This document shows, one piece after another, positions 53,258-62,837 of a stretch of 64,000 nt of DNA; position 1 is the first letter of the stretch, and every line of letters begins with the position of its first letter. Made by a program: the position numbers and the translations under genes. The notes beneath the pieces are model-generated. The model was not told the origin of the DNA. It was given only the letters and a program-made list of their open reading frames with translations, and did not search any database. The stretch lies in assembly GCF_000482705.1 (NCBI RefSeq), contig NZ_AXWO01000025.1:1-64000 (forward strand), written 5' to 3'. The stretch is from Glycomyces arizonensis DSM 44726. GTDB taxonomy: Bacteria > Actinomycetota > Actinomycetes > Mycobacteriales > Micromonosporaceae.

Positions 53258-55426
53258 ATGTATTCCCTGATAGGCCGCGCGACGATCAAAGCGCGGTGGC
53301 TCATCGTCGCAGGCGTCGCCGCGGTCTTCGCCATCGGCTCGACGTGGGGCCTGGGCGTCTTCGACGAGTTCACCGACGGCGGGTTCGTCTCGCCGGACGC
53401 GGACTCGGCGACCGATGCGGCGGCCATCGAAGCGGCGTTCGGCTCCACCGGCGCCGACGTCGTGGTCCTCTACGAGTCCGACGCGCTCACGGTCGACGAC
53501 CCCGAGTTCCGCTCGGCCGTCTCCGGCGCCGTCGCCGACATCGCCGACCTCCCCGACGTCGAGACCGTCGCCTCCTACTACGACACCGGCGCCGAGACCT
53601 TCGTCGCGAACGACCGGCACGCCACCTTCGCCGCGGTCTCCCTCGGCGCCACCTCCGAGGACGAGAAGGCCGCCGCCTACGAATCGATCGAGGACGGCCT
53701 GCGCGAGGCCGGGGACACCGGCGGTCTCGACGTCTCCCTCGGCGGCGCCGCGGCGGTCGCCGCCGACATCAACACGCAGGTCCAAGAGGACCTCGCGCTC
53801 GCCGAGATGATCTCGATGCCGCTGCTGCTGGTCATCATGGTGGTCGTCTTCGGCGCGCTCGTCGCCGCCTCTCTGCCGCTGCTCATCGGCGGCATGGCGA
53901 TCCTCGGCGGCTTCACCGTCACCCGCGTCATCGCCGAGTTCACCGACGTCTCGGTCTTCGCGGCCAACGTCATCACCATCATCGGCCTGGGCATGTCCAT
54001 CGACTACGCCCTGTTCGTGCTCAGGCGGTTCAGGGAGGAACTGGCCGCCGGACGCGACAAGCGCTCGGCGGTGCTCGGCACCGTGGCCACGGCCGGGCGC
54101 ACCGTCATGGTCTCCGGGCTCATCATCGTCCTGTCGATGGGCGGCCTCCTGCTGGTCGACGTGCCCTTCCTGCACGGCATCGCCTACGGGGTCATGTCCG
54201 CCGTGGGCGTCGCCATGCTCTCGGCCCTGGTGGTCCTGCCCGCGATCCTGTACCTGCTCGGCCACCGGGTCGACAAGGGCCGCCTGATCCGCCGCCGCAA
54301 CCGCGAGGCGAGGCCGGACACCGGCTTCTGGCACGCCCTGGCCTCGGGCGTCATGCGCCGCCCGGTGCTCGTCATCCTGCCGGTGGTCGCCTTCATGGCG
54401 CTGCTCGCGAGCCCCGCGCTGGACATCGGGTTCGGCGGCGTCGACGAGCGCGACATGCCCGAGGACGCCGAGTCGCGCGTGGTCACCGAGACGATCGCGG
54501 CCGACTTCCCCGGCGGCGGCGTCGAGACCTTCGACGTCATGGTCTCCGGCGGGGGAGAGGCGGCCCTGGCCGAGGTCATGCAGACTCTGGAGGGCCTCGA
54601 CCACGTCGAGGGCGTCGTCCCGGTGAACGCCGACGATGACGCGACGCTCCTCCAGGTCCGCTACGACGTCGACCCCTTCAGCGCCGAGTCGCGCGAGCTG
54701 ATCGAAGAGACCCGCGACATCGACGTGGCCGGGACCGAGCTGTTCGTCACCGGCGGCGCCTCGGACCTGGTGGACATGTTCGACGCGATCGCCGACGGCC
54801 TGCCGGCGATGATCGGCTACATCGTGGCCGTCACCGTGATCATGCTGTTCCTGGCGTTCGGCTCGATCGTCCTGCCGATCAAGGCGGTCCTGATGAACTT
54901 CGTGTCGCTGGCCGCGGCGATCGGCGTCGTGGTGTGGGTCTTCCAGGAAGGACACCTGTCCGGAGCCCTGGGCTTCACCGCCTCGGGTTTCTTGAACCCG
55001 TCGAACCTGCTGCTCATGGTGGTGCTGCTGTTCGCCCTCTCGACCGACTACGAGGTCTTCCTGCTCTCGCGGATCCGCGAGGAGTGGGACAACGGGGCCG
55101 ACAACCGCACCGCCGTCATGCGCGGCATGCAGAACACCGGCTCGATCATCACGGCCGCGGCACTCATCCTCATCGTCGTGGTGGGCGCCTTCGCCACCGG
55201 CGGCATCACCTTCATGAAGATGATCGGCGTCGGCATGGCCGTGGCGATCTTCCTGGACGCCACCGTGGTGCGGATGCTCCTGGTGCCGGCCACGATGCGG
55301 CTGCTGGGCCGCGCGAACTGGTGGGTGCCGGGCCCCCTGGCCCGCCTGTACTCCAAGTACGGCCTGAAGGAGACCGACGAGGCGCCGGCTCCGCCCGCGC
55401 AGCGGAAGGTCCCCGCCGAAGTCTGA
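53258..55426 (+). CDS. MMPL/RND-family transporter
   Basis: A 722-residue inner-membrane exporter. One helix near the N-terminus is followed by an outer loop domain (residues about 35-185). Next come five or six membrane helices (about 190-365) including the proton-relay IGLGMSIDYALFVLRRFREEL. A second outer domain and a second helix set containing FALSTDYEVFLLSRIREEWDNG complete it. The paired D-Y motifs are the MMPL signature. Substrates are typically lipids, siderophores or drugs; nothing nearby identifies one. ATG 53258 is the start. It is controlled by the divergent TetR gene. Confidence 0.92.
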   Translation: MYSLIGRATIKARWLIVAGVAAVFAIGSTWGLGVFDEFTDGGFVSPDADSATDAAAIEAAFGSTGADVVVLYESDALTVDDPEFRSAVSGAVADIADLPDVETVASYYDTGAETFVANDRHATFAAVSLGATSEDEKAAAYESIEDGLREAGDTGGLDVSLGGAAAVAADINTQVQEDLALAEMISMPLLLVIMVVVFGALVAASLPLLIGGMAILGGFTVTRVIAEFTDVSVFAANVITIIGLGMSIDYALFVLRRFREELAAGRDKRSAVLGTVATAGRTVMVSGLIIVLSMGGLLLVDVPFLHGIAYGVMSAVGVAMLSALVVLPAILYLLGHRVDKGRLIRRRNREARPDTGFWHALASGVMRRPVLVILPVVAFMALLASPALDIGFGGVDERDMPEDAESRVVTETIAADFPGGGVETFDVMVSGGGEAALAEVMQTLEGLDHVEGVVPVNADDDATLLQVRYDVDPFSAESRELIEETRDIDVAGTELFVTGGASDLVDMFDAIADGLPAMIGYIVAVTVIMLFLAFGSIVLPIKAVLMNFVSLAAAIGVVVWVFQEGHLSGALGFTASGFLNPSNLLLMVVLLFALSTDYEVFLLSRIREEWDNGADNRTAVMRGMQNTGSIITAAALILIVVVGAFATGGITFMKMIGVGMAVAIFLDATVVRMLLVPATMRLLGRANWWVPGPLARLYSKYGLKETDEAPAPPAQRKVPAEV

Positions 55427-55443
55427 CCGACAGGGAAACCCGC

Positions 55444-55479
55444 GGCCCGTCCCGGCCTCGCAAGGCGCCGGGGCGGGCC
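55444..55479 (+). terminator. Terminator after the MMPL gene
   Basis: A 13-bp stem with one G-T pair (55444-55456 with 55467-55479) and a 10-base loop, 17 bases after the stop codon. Confidence 0.75.
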
Positions 55480-55579
55480 ATTCCGCTGCAATGAATGATT
55501 CGTCAGTTGATCAGAGTTGCAGATGACCGTTTTATTCGGCAAGCGATACCAAAGATATACAGGAATTTAAGTTGAGCCA

Positions 55580-55608
55580 TTGACATTTAGGCAAGCGGTT
55601 GCATAGCC
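55580..55608 (+). promoter_or_regulatory. ABC transporter promoter with LacI-type operator in the spacer
   Basis: A perfect -35 TTGACA (55580-55585) is followed after 17 bases by ATAGCC (55603-55608), a weak -10. The exact palindrome GCAAGCGGTTGC (55591-55602) lies between them, so a bound repressor would block the polymerase. Transcription should start near 55613, where a GTG in frame with the permease could serve as a leaderless start. Confidence 0.7.
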
Positions 55609-55654
55609 TGGTGTGATTCGGACCCAACCCCCCGCCGAAAGGCCTCAAGACTCT

Positions 55655-56653
55655 ATGACCGACAACGAAGTCGCAGTTGCGCCCGCCTCACGGCGCAGCA
55701 CCGGCGCACCGCCGGGACCAACGGCGACATCAGACTCCACGCGAGGCAGGCGGAGCCGCAAAGGGCTCCGCAAATCCGCCAGCCGCCGCCAGAGCTGGGC
55801 CGCGCTGAGCTTCCTTGCGCCCTTCCTCGTCGGCCTGCTCGTCATCACCGTCGGGCCGATGATCGCCTCGCTGTACCTGTCCTTCACCGACTACAGCCTC
55901 ATCGGCGACGCCAACTGGATCGGCCTGGACAACTACGAGCGGATGCTCGACGACGACCGGCTGCTGGCCTCGATCGGGGTCACCGTCCGGTACGTCTTCA
56001 TCTCGGTGCCCCTCCAACTGGCGATGGCGCTCGGTCTGGCGATGGTGCTCGACAAGGGCGTGCGCGGCCTGCCGATCTACCGCTCGATCTTCTACCTGCC
56101 CTCGCTGCTCGGCGGCTCGGTGGCCATCGCCATCATGTGGCGCCAGATCTTCGGCACCGAAGGCCTGGTCAACCAGGTCCTCGCCCTCTTCGACATCCAG
56201 GGCCAGGGCTGGATCTCCAACCCCGACTACGCCCTCGACACGCTGATCCTGCTCAACGTGTGGACCTTCGGCTCGCCCATGGTCATCTTCCTGGCCGGGC
56301 TGCGCCAGATCCCCGCCATGTACTACGAGGCCGCCAGGGTCGACGGCGCCGGACCGGCGCGGCGCTTCTTCAGCGTCACCATCCCGCTGCTGACCCCCAT
56401 CATCTTCTTCAACCTGGTGCTCCAGATCATCAACGCGTTCCAGGCGTTCACGCAGGCGTTCATCGTCTCGGGCGGCAAGGGCGGACCGGCGGACTCCACG
56501 CTGTTCTACACGCTCTACCTCTACGACCGCGGGTTCACGGCCTTCGACATGGGCTATGCCTCGGCCCTCGCCTGGCTCCTGCTCCTGATCATCGGCCTGT
56601 TCACGGCCCTCAACTTCCTGATGTCGAAATTCTGGGTGTTCTATGGCGACTGA
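55655..56653 (+). CDS. Carbohydrate ABC transporter permease 1 (MalF-type)
   Basis: A 332-residue inner-membrane permease of the CUT1 sugar-transporter family. A 45-residue basic N-terminus is followed by six membrane helices. The conserved EAA loop, which contacts the ATPase, reads MYYEAARVDGAGPARRFFSVTIPLLTP. ATG 55655 is the usual type of start, but an in-frame GTG at 55613 near the predicted transcription start is possible. The second permease overlaps by 11 bases. The promoter holds a LacI-type operator. Confidence 0.9.
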   Translation: MTDNEVAVAPASRRSTGAPPGPTATSDSTRGRRSRKGLRKSASRRQSWAALSFLAPFLVGLLVITVGPMIASLYLSFTDYSLIGDANWIGLDNYERMLDDDRLLASIGVTVRYVFISVPLQLAMALGLAMVLDKGVRGLPIYRSIFYLPSLLGGSVAIAIMWRQIFGTEGLVNQVLALFDIQGQGWISNPDYALDTLILLNVWTFGSPMVIFLAGLRQIPAMYYEAARVDGAGPARRFFSVTIPLLTPIIFFNLVLQIINAFQAFTQAFIVSGGKGGPADSTLFYTLYLYDRGFTAFDMGYASALAWLLLLIIGLFTALNFLMSKFWVFYGD

Positions 56654-57530
56654 GACTCTGACCCCCGCCCCGACCCGGCGCCGCCAGCGGCCGCGCAGGG
56701 ACTTGGGAGCGCTGCGCCGCCTGCTGATCCACTTGGCGCTCATCGCCTTCGCGATGATCATGATCTACCCGCTGCTGTGGATGCTCTCGGCCTCGTTCAA
56801 GCCGATCGACGAGATCTTCTCCGACCCGAGCCTGATCCCCTCGCACATCGAGTGGCGGCACTACGTCGACGGCTGGACCGCCCTGCCGCTCCCGTTCCAC
56901 CGCTACATCTTCAACTCGATGGTGATCGTGGCCGGGTCGATCATCGGCAACCTGGTCTCCTGCTCCATGGCCGCCTACGCCTTCGCGAGACTGCGGTTCC
57001 CGCTCAAGGGCATGCTGTTCGCGATCATGCTGGCCACGATCATGCTGCCCATCCACGTCGTGATCATCCCGCAGTACATCCTGTTCAACAACTTCGGATG
57101 GATCGACACCTTCTGGCCGTTGATCGTGCCGAAGCTGCTGGCCACCGACGCCTTCTTCATCTTCCTGATGGTGCAGTTCATCCGCGGCCTGCCGCGCGAG
57201 CTGGACGAGGCGAGCCAGATCGACGGGTGCAGCTACTGGGGCACCTTCCTGCGCGTGATCATGCCGCTGTGCACGCCCGCGCTGGCCACCACCGCCATCT
57301 TCACGTTCATCTGGACGTGGAACGACTTCTACTCGCAGCTGATCTACATCCGCGACATCGACCTGCAGACCGTGCCACTGGCATTGCGGCTATTCCTCGA
57401 CGCCCAAGGACAGTCGTCCTGGGGCTCCCTCTTCGCGATGTCCATCGTGGCACTGGGCCCGATCTTCGGGTTCTTCCTCGCCGGTCAGCGGTACCTCATC
57501 CGAGGCATCGCCACCACCGGCATCAAATAA
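56643..57530 (+). CDS. Carbohydrate ABC transporter permease 2 (MalG-type)
   Basis: A 295-residue permease pairing with the preceding gene. Six membrane helices are present. The EAA motif is LDEASQIDGCSYWGTFLRVIMPLCTPAL, followed by the FTFIWTWNDFYSQLIYI stretch typical of MalG-like subunits. The start lies inside the upstream gene (11-base overlap). Confidence 0.92.
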   Translation: MATETLTPAPTRRRQRPRRDLGALRRLLIHLALIAFAMIMIYPLLWMLSASFKPIDEIFSDPSLIPSHIEWRHYVDGWTALPLPFHRYIFNSMVIVAGSIIGNLVSCSMAAYAFARLRFPLKGMLFAIMLATIMLPIHVVIIPQYILFNNFGWIDTFWPLIVPKLLATDAFFIFLMVQFIRGLPRELDEASQIDGCSYWGTFLRVIMPLCTPALATTAIFTFIWTWNDFYSQLIYIRDIDLQTVPLALRLFLDAQGQSSWGSLFAMSIVALGPIFGFFLAGQRYLIRGIATTGIK

Positions 57531-57569
57531 CACGGCAACAACGATCATCCTCCTGAAAGGATGGAGAAG

Positions 57570-58862
57570 ATGAAGCACACCAACCCCTCGGGCCTGAGTC
57601 GGCGTACGCTCGCCAAGGCCGGCCTGTTCGGAGCCGCCGCGGCTCCGCTGCTGGCCGCCTGCGGCAAGGACGAAGGCGAATCCGGGGAACTGACGATGAT
57701 GTGGTGGGGCTCGGAAGACCGCCACGAATACACCCGCAAGATCATCGCGGCCTTCGAGAAGGCCAACGACGGGGTCAGCATCGAGGAGTCCGTCGCCGAA
57801 TGGGGCGGCTACTGGGACGCCCTCAACGTCTCGGTCTCGGGTGGCAACACCCCCGACGTGATGCAGCACGAGGAGCGCTACCTGCGTGAATACGCCGAAC
57901 GCGACACCCTCCTCGCGCTCGACGACATCGGCATCGACTTCTCGAACCTCGACCCCGCGGTGCTGTCCGGCGGCCAGCTGGACGGCAAGACCTACGGGAT
58001 CGGCACGGGCGTCAACGCGCTCTGCCTGCTGCTCAACCCGGCGATCGTCGAAGAGGCCGGCCTGGAGGTCCCCGACGACAAGACCTGGTCGTGGGCCGAC
58101 TTCGCCGCGTTCGTCACCGAGATCTCCTCCAAGACCGACAAGGTCGGGAACTCGGCCGTCTCGTTCAACAACGAGGCGCTGTTCAACATCTTCGCCCGCC
58201 AGAAGGGCGAGAGCCTCTACACCCCGGAGGGGGCCCTCGGCTTCACCCCCGAGACCATGACCGAGTGGTGGACGATGGTCACCGACCTGCTGGCCGCCGA
58301 GGCGATCCCGTCGGCGGAGGCGATCGTCGAGAGCGCCGCCGCCGGCAAGGACCAGTCCCCCCTGGCCACCGGCACCGGCGCCAGCGAGTTCTACTGGACC
58401 AACCAGGTCGGCGGGCTCGAAGAGCTCGTCGGCAGCGAACTGCTGCTCCTGCGCGTCCCCGGCGAGACCTCCGGCCCCCAGCCGGGCCTCTACCTCAAGC
58501 CCGCGATGTTCTGGGCCGCCGGAGCCGACACCAACGACAAGGAGACGGTCGGGAAGCTGATCGACTTCCTGCTCAACAGCGACGAGTCGATCGACCTCAC
58601 GCTCACCGACCGCGGCCTGCCGGCCAACCTCGAGCAGCGCGAGCGGATCCTGCCGGACCTGCCCGACGCCGACAAGCGGGGCGCCGACTTCATCACCGAG
58701 CTCACCCCCGACCTGGTGGAGGGCCCCCCGGTGCCGCCGATCGGCGCCGGCCAGATCCCCGACATCATGCTGCGGGTCTACGAGCCGCTCCTGTTCGGCG
58801 ACCTCACTCCCGAGACCGCCACCGAGCAGTTCCTGTCCGAGGCCGAATCCGCCATCGGTTAA
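57570..58862 (+). CDS. Extracellular sugar-binding lipoprotein of the ABC transporter
   Basis: A 430-residue solute-binding protein of family 1. The signal combines twin arginines (SRRTLAKAGL, residues 10-19) with a lipobox LLAAC (Cys31), so it is exported by Tat and lipid-anchored outside. The body has LTMMWWGSEDRHEYTRKIIAAFEKANDGVSIE and many aromatic residues suited to oligosaccharide binding. ATG 57570 is chosen over the ATG nine bases earlier because AAAGG is then at normal spacing. No ATPase gene is present, so a shared MsiK-type ATPase elsewhere is presumed. Pectin oligosaccharides or uronates are the likely cargo, inferred from the shared operator motif. Confidence 0.9.
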   Translation: MKHTNPSGLSRRTLAKAGLFGAAAAPLLAACGKDEGESGELTMMWWGSEDRHEYTRKIIAAFEKANDGVSIEESVAEWGGYWDALNVSVSGGNTPDVMQHEERYLREYAERDTLLALDDIGIDFSNLDPAVLSGGQLDGKTYGIGTGVNALCLLLNPAIVEEAGLEVPDDKTWSWADFAAFVTEISSKTDKVGNSAVSFNNEALFNIFARQKGESLYTPEGALGFTPETMTEWWTMVTDLLAAEAIPSAEAIVESAAAGKDQSPLATGTGASEFYWTNQVGGLEELVGSELLLLRVPGETSGPQPGLYLKPAMFWAAGADTNDKETVGKLIDFLLNSDESIDLTLTDRGLPANLEQRERILPDLPDADKRGADFITELTPDLVEGPPVPPIGAGQIPDIMLRVYEPLLFGDLTPETATEQFLSEAESAIG

Positions 58863-58870
58863 GCGCACAC

Positions 58871-58902
58871 GGCGGCGGGGAGGCCCGGCCCTCCCCGCCG
58901 CC
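58871..58902 (+). terminator. Terminator after the ABC transporter
   Basis: A 13-bp perfect GC stem with a 6-base loop, starting 8 bases after the binding-protein stop. Confidence 0.85.
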
Positions 58903-58903
58903 C

Positions 58904-59053
58904 TCAATCCTTGGGACTGATCGCCTTGATGCCGGCGTCAGCGGCGGCGACGGCGAGCCGATCGTCGTACGTCACCAGGCCGGACAGGTCCTCCGCGACG
59001 AGCCTGGCGGTCGCGAGGTGGATGGCGTCCAGCGAGCGGAGACCCGGTATCAC
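58904..59053 (-). pseudogene. C-terminal remnant of a PIN-domain (VapC) toxin
   Basis: From a GTG overlapping the antitoxin stop, only 49 residues remain: VIPGLRSLDAIHLATARLVA then a YDDRLAVAAADAGIKAISP ending. LRSLDAIHLATA and YDxRLAxAA are the last two motifs of VapC toxins, with their catalytic aspartates. The first 80 or so residues, including the essential first aspartate and the metal-binding glutamate, are missing, so the toxin is dead. The deletion joins it directly to the antitoxin gene. Confidence 0.75.
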
Positions 59054-59346
59054 CAGGCCTCCGTCTCGCGCATATCGGCGAGGGTCCCCGAGAGCTGGTT
59101 AGCGCCGTCGCCCTCCCGCATCCGGGGACGGAAGGCGGGGCGCGAGGCTCTGCGCAGTCGGCCTGCCGATTCGAGGCGGTCGAGAACGGGCATGAGTTCG
59201 CACGCTGGCACCGGCACCAGTCGAGCGATGGTGCGGCCGTACTCGGTCACATCGAGGGTCTCACCGCCGCGCACGCGGCTGAGTACCTCGTTGGTGTTGT
59301 GGCGAAGTTCGCGCATGCCGATCGCGTGCTCATGGAGTATCGCCAT
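59050..59346 (-). CDS. Phd/YefM-type antitoxin
   Basis: A 98-residue antitoxin from ATG 59346. The DNA-binding half reads IGMRELRHNTNEVLSRVRGGETLDVTEYGRTIARLVPVP, a classical prevent-host-death pattern. The tail (GTLADMRETEAW) resembles the toxin-binding helix. Its partner is a truncated PIN remnant, so the module is degenerate. It is divergent from purU. Confidence 0.88.
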   Translation of the reverse strand: MAILHEHAIGMRELRHNTNEVLSRVRGGETLDVTEYGRTIARLVPVPACELMPVLDRLESAGRLRRASRPAFRPRMREGDGANQLSGTLADMRETEAW

Positions 59347-59460
59347 ACGCCAAATGTAATACAAATTTGTGACACAAAGCGGTGGCATTCCGTGCCCAGA
59401 GCGGTACAGGACCGCTTCACCGGTGCGACCGCGATGCCGCATGCCCCGTACAATGGACAG

Positions 59461-60306
59461 GTGACCAGCCAGTTCGTTCTCACGCTCTCGTGCCCCGACC
59501 GTCTCGGCATCGTCTACGCGGTCTCGGGGTTTCTGACCCGCCGCAACGCCAACATCGAGGACTCGCAGCAGTTCTCCGAGCACGGCTCCGGACGGTTCTT
59601 CATGAGAGTCGAGTTCAAGACCGAAGGCACCCGCGCCGACCTGGCCGTCGGCTTCGCCGAGATCGCCCGCGAGTTCGACATGGACTGGCAGCTGCACGAC
59701 CGGGCCGTCAAGCCGCGCGTCCTCATCATGGCCTCCAAGCAGGGCCACTGCCTCAACGACCTGCTGTACCGCTTCCGGATCGGCGCCATGCACGGCGAGG
59801 CCGCCGCCGTGGTCTCCAACCACCCCGACTGGGCCGACCTGGCCGCCTCCTCGGGCGTCCCGTTCCACTACCTGCCGGTCGGTCCCGAGGGGAAGGCCGC
59901 CCAGGAGCAGCGCCTGCTCGAACTCATCGAGTCCGAAGGCATCGACGTGGTCGTCCTGGCCCGCTACATGCAGATCCTCTCCTCGGAGTTCTGCGCCAAG
60001 CTGCCGGGGCGGATCATCAACATCCACCACTCGTTCCTGCCCAGCTTCAAGGGCGCCAAGCCCTACCACCAGGCGCACGCCCGCGGCGTCAAGCTCATCG
60101 GCGCCACCTGCCACTACGTCACCGCCGACCTCGACGAGGGCCCGATCATCGAGCAGGAGGCCGCCCGCGTCGACCACGCGATGGGCCCCGAGGACCTCGT
60201 GGCCGCCGGGCGTGACCTCGAATCGACCTGCCTGGCCCGCGGCCTCGCCGCCCACCTCGACGACCGCATCCTCCTCAGCGGTACCAAGACGGTGGTTTTT
60301 CGCTAG
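59461..60306 (+). CDS. purU: Formyltetrahydrofolate deformylase
   Basis: A 281-residue enzyme releasing formate from 10-formyl-tetrahydrofolate to balance one-carbon pools. The N-terminal ACT domain has FVLTLSCPDRLGIVYAVSGFL. The catalytic domain has RIGAMHGEAAAVVSNHPD, NIHHSFLPSFKGAKPYHQA (with the catalytic His), and GATCHYVTADLDEGPIIEQ. GTG 59461 gives the normal length (280-290). Confidence 0.95.
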   Translation: MTSQFVLTLSCPDRLGIVYAVSGFLTRRNANIEDSQQFSEHGSGRFFMRVEFKTEGTRADLAVGFAEIAREFDMDWQLHDRAVKPRVLIMASKQGHCLNDLLYRFRIGAMHGEAAAVVSNHPDWADLAASSGVPFHYLPVGPEGKAAQEQRLLELIESEGIDVVVLARYMQILSSEFCAKLPGRIINIHHSFLPSFKGAKPYHQAHARGVKLIGATCHYVTADLDEGPIIEQEAARVDHAMGPEDLVAAGRDLESTCLARGLAAHLDDRILLSGTKTVVFR

Positions 60307-60330
60307 CGCGCCGTAGCACATAATGGCCCG

Positions 60331-61536
60331 GTGACCGACATTCGCGAGATCGTGCTCCTGGGCTCCACCGGCTCCATCGGCACGCAGGTGATAGACATCG
60401 TCCGCGCCAATCCGGACCGGTTCCGCATCGTCGCCCTCGGCGCGGGCGGCTCCAGGCCCGCCCTGCTCGCCGAGCAGGCGATCGAGCTGGGCGTCGAGGC
60501 CGTCGCCGTCGCCGACGCCACGGCCGTCGAGGACGTCCAGCTGCGGCTGTTCGCCGCCGCCACCGAGCGCGGCTGGACCTCCGGCGACGCCCGCATCCCG
60601 AAGCTCGTCGCCGGGCGCTCGGCCATGGCCGAGCTCGCCACCTGGGACGCCGACACCGTCCTCAACGCCATGGACGGCTCCATCGGCCTCGAACCCACGC
60701 TCGCCGCCCTCAAGGCCGGGCGCCATCTCGCCCTCGCCAACAAGGAGTCCCTGGTGGCCGGCGGCCCGCTGGTCCGCGAGATCGCCAAGCCCGGGCAGAT
60801 CTCCCCGGTCGACTCCGAGCACTCCGCGCTCGCCCAGTGCCTGCGCTCGGGCACCGCCGAACGCGTCGCGAAGCTCGTCCTCACCGCCTCCGGCGGCCCC
60901 TTCCGCGGCAGGAGTCGCGACCAGCTCGCCGACGTCACGCTCGATGACGCCCTCGCCCACCCCACCTGGGACATGGGCCCGGTCGTCACCATCAACTCCG
61001 CCACCATGGTGAACAAGTCGCTGGAGATCATCGAGGCCCACGAGCTGTTCGGCGTCGACTACGACCGCATCGGCGTCGTCGTCCACCCCCAGTCCGTCAT
61101 CCACTCCATGGTCGAGTTCACCGACGGCTCCACCATCGCCCAGGCCTCCCCGCCCGACATGCGCCTGCCCATCGCCCACGCTCTGGCCTGGCCCGACCGC
61201 GTCCCCGGCGCCGCCCGGCCCGTCGACTGGACGAAGGCCAACGACTGGCACTTCGAGCCGCTCGACGAGACCGCCTTCCCCGCCGTGGCCATCGCCAAGG
61301 ACGCCGGGAAGGCCGGAGGCGTCCACCCCGCGCTGTTCAACGCCGCCAACGAGGAGGCCGTGGCCGCCTTCCGCGACGGGCGCCTGCCGTTCCTCGGCAT
61401 CGTCGACACCGTCGCGGCCGTCCTCGGCGCCGCGCCGGACTTCGGTCGACCAGGCAGTGTCGCAGACGTACTCGAGGCCGAGAGTTGGGCGCGCTCGTGC
61501 GCGCGCCAGCTAGTGTTGGACGCGTCGAACCGATAG
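60331..61536 (+). CDS. dxr: 1-deoxy-D-xylulose 5-phosphate reductoisomerase
   Basis: A 401-residue NADPH enzyme forming 2-C-methyl-D-erythritol 4-phosphate in the MEP isoprenoid pathway. Signatures are [45 protein letters not shown] (metal and substrate) and [23 protein letters not shown] 60331 is the start, 24 bases after purU. It leads dxr-rseP-ispG, a conserved actinobacterial operon. Confidence 0.96.
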   Translation: MTDIREIVLLGSTGSIGTQVIDIVRANPDRFRIVALGAGGSRPALLAEQAIELGVEAVAVADATAVEDVQLRLFAAATERGWTSGDARIPKLVAGRSAMAELATWDADTVLNAMDGSIGLEPTLAALKAGRHLALANKESLVAGGPLVREIAKPGQISPVDSEHSALAQCLRSGTAERVAKLVLTASGGPFRGRSRDQLADVTLDDALAHPTWDMGPVVTINSATMVNKSLEIIEAHELFGVDYDRIGVVVHPQSVIHSMVEFTDGSTIAQASPPDMRLPIAHALAWPDRVPGAARPVDWTKANDWHFEPLDETAFPAVAIAKDAGKAGGVHPALFNAANEEAVAAFRDGRLPFLGIVDTVAAVLGAAPDFGRPGSVADVLEAESWARSCARQLVLDASNR

Positions 61537-61549
61537 AAGGAGTCACGAC

Positions 61550-62809
61550 TTGCTGGCCTACACCACCGGGATCATCCTGTTCGCGCTGGCGATCCTCATC
61601 TCAGTGAGCCTGCACGAGTTCGGCCACATGCTGACCGCCAAGGGCTTCAAGATGAAGGTCACCCGGTACTTCGTCGGCTTCGGCCCCACCCTGTGGTCCT
61701 TCCGCAGAGGCGAGACCGAGTACGGCGTCAAGGGCATCCCGCTGGGCGGCTTCGTCAAGATCGTCGGCATGACCCCCCTCGAAGAGGAGGAGGAAGAGGT
61801 CACCGAGGCCGACAAGCACCGCGTCTTCTGGCGCAAGCCCCTGTGGCAGCGCACCATCGTGCTCGCCGCCGGCTCGGTCACCCACTTCGTCCTCGGATTC
61901 GCGGTGCTGTGGATCCTCGTCTCCTTCGTCGGCATCGCCAACCCCGAGCGCGCCGAGGCCTACGAGGCGTCCCAGGAGACCGCCACCGTCGACGTCGCCG
62001 AGTGCATCCCGCCCGACGACGCCACCATCGACTTCACCTGCTCGGCCGCCGACGAGCCGACCCCGGCCCGCGAGGCCGGGATGCAGGACGGCGACCGGAT
62101 CACCGCGGCCGCGGGCCAGCCGGTCACCGACTGGGACTCCCTCGTCGCCGCCGTCGCCGACCTGCCCCCAGGCGAGCCGATCGAGGTCACCGTCGAACGC
62201 GACGGCACCGAGCACGACCTCCAGGTCACCCCCTACGCCGCCGAAGTCGAGCAGACCGACGGCACCACCGAGACCGTCGCCCGCCTCGGCGTCTCGGTCT
62301 ACCTCGACCCCGCGATCCCGGCCACCGTCACCTCCGGGCCGATCCAGGGCATCGGCGACACCTTCTCCTACACCGGCGACATGTTCCGCGAGACCTTCGT
62401 CGCGCTCGCCGACCTGCCCTCCAAGATCCCGCCGCTGTGGGACTCCATCTGGGGCGGCGAGCGCGGCGACGACACCCCCGTCAGCGTCGTGGGGGCCTCG
62501 CGCCTCGGCGGCGAGATGGTCCAGTACGACCAGTGGGCCATGTTCTTCATGCTCCTGGTGGTCCTGAACTACTTCATCGGCGTGTTCAACCTGCTGCCGC
62601 TGCTGCCGATGGACGGCGGGCACATCGCCATCGCCTGGTACGAGAAGGTCCGGTCGTGGTTCGCCGCCAGGCGCGGCAAGCCCGACCCGGGCCGAGTGGA
62701 CTACTTGAAGTTGATGCCGCTGACTTACGCTGTGATCATCGTGCTCGGCGGGTTCATGCTGCTGACGATCACCGCCGACATAGTCAACCCGATCACGATC
62801 TTCAATTAG
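61550..62809 (+). CDS. rseP: Site-2 (M50) intramembrane zinc metalloprotease, RseP/Rip1-like
   Basis: A 419-residue membrane protease. HEFGH (H22, E23, H26) is the zinc-binding active site, and [16 protein letters not shown] near the C-terminus supplies the third ligand. One PDZ domain lies in between (residues about 175-250, [19 protein letters not shown]). Four membrane helices are apparent. Homologues cut anti-sigma factors and control cell envelope stress. It starts with TTG at 61550 behind AAGGAG. Location between dxr and ispG matches mycobacterial Rip1. Confidence 0.94.
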   Translation: MLAYTTGIILFALAILISVSLHEFGHMLTAKGFKMKVTRYFVGFGPTLWSFRRGETEYGVKGIPLGGFVKIVGMTPLEEEEEEVTEADKHRVFWRKPLWQRTIVLAAGSVTHFVLGFAVLWILVSFVGIANPERAEAYEASQETATVDVAECIPPDDATIDFTCSAADEPTPAREAGMQDGDRITAAAGQPVTDWDSLVAAVADLPPGEPIEVTVERDGTEHDLQVTPYAAEVEQTDGTTETVARLGVSVYLDPAIPATVTSGPIQGIGDTFSYTGDMFRETFVALADLPSKIPPLWDSIWGGERGDDTPVSVVGASRLGGEMVQYDQWAMFFMLLVVLNYFIGVFNLLPLLPMDGGHIAIAWYEKVRSWFAARRGKPDPGRVDYLKLMPLTYAVIIVLGGFMLLTITADIVNPITIFN

Positions 62810-62837
62810 CCGTCGCTATCAGGTGGAGACTAGCGCT

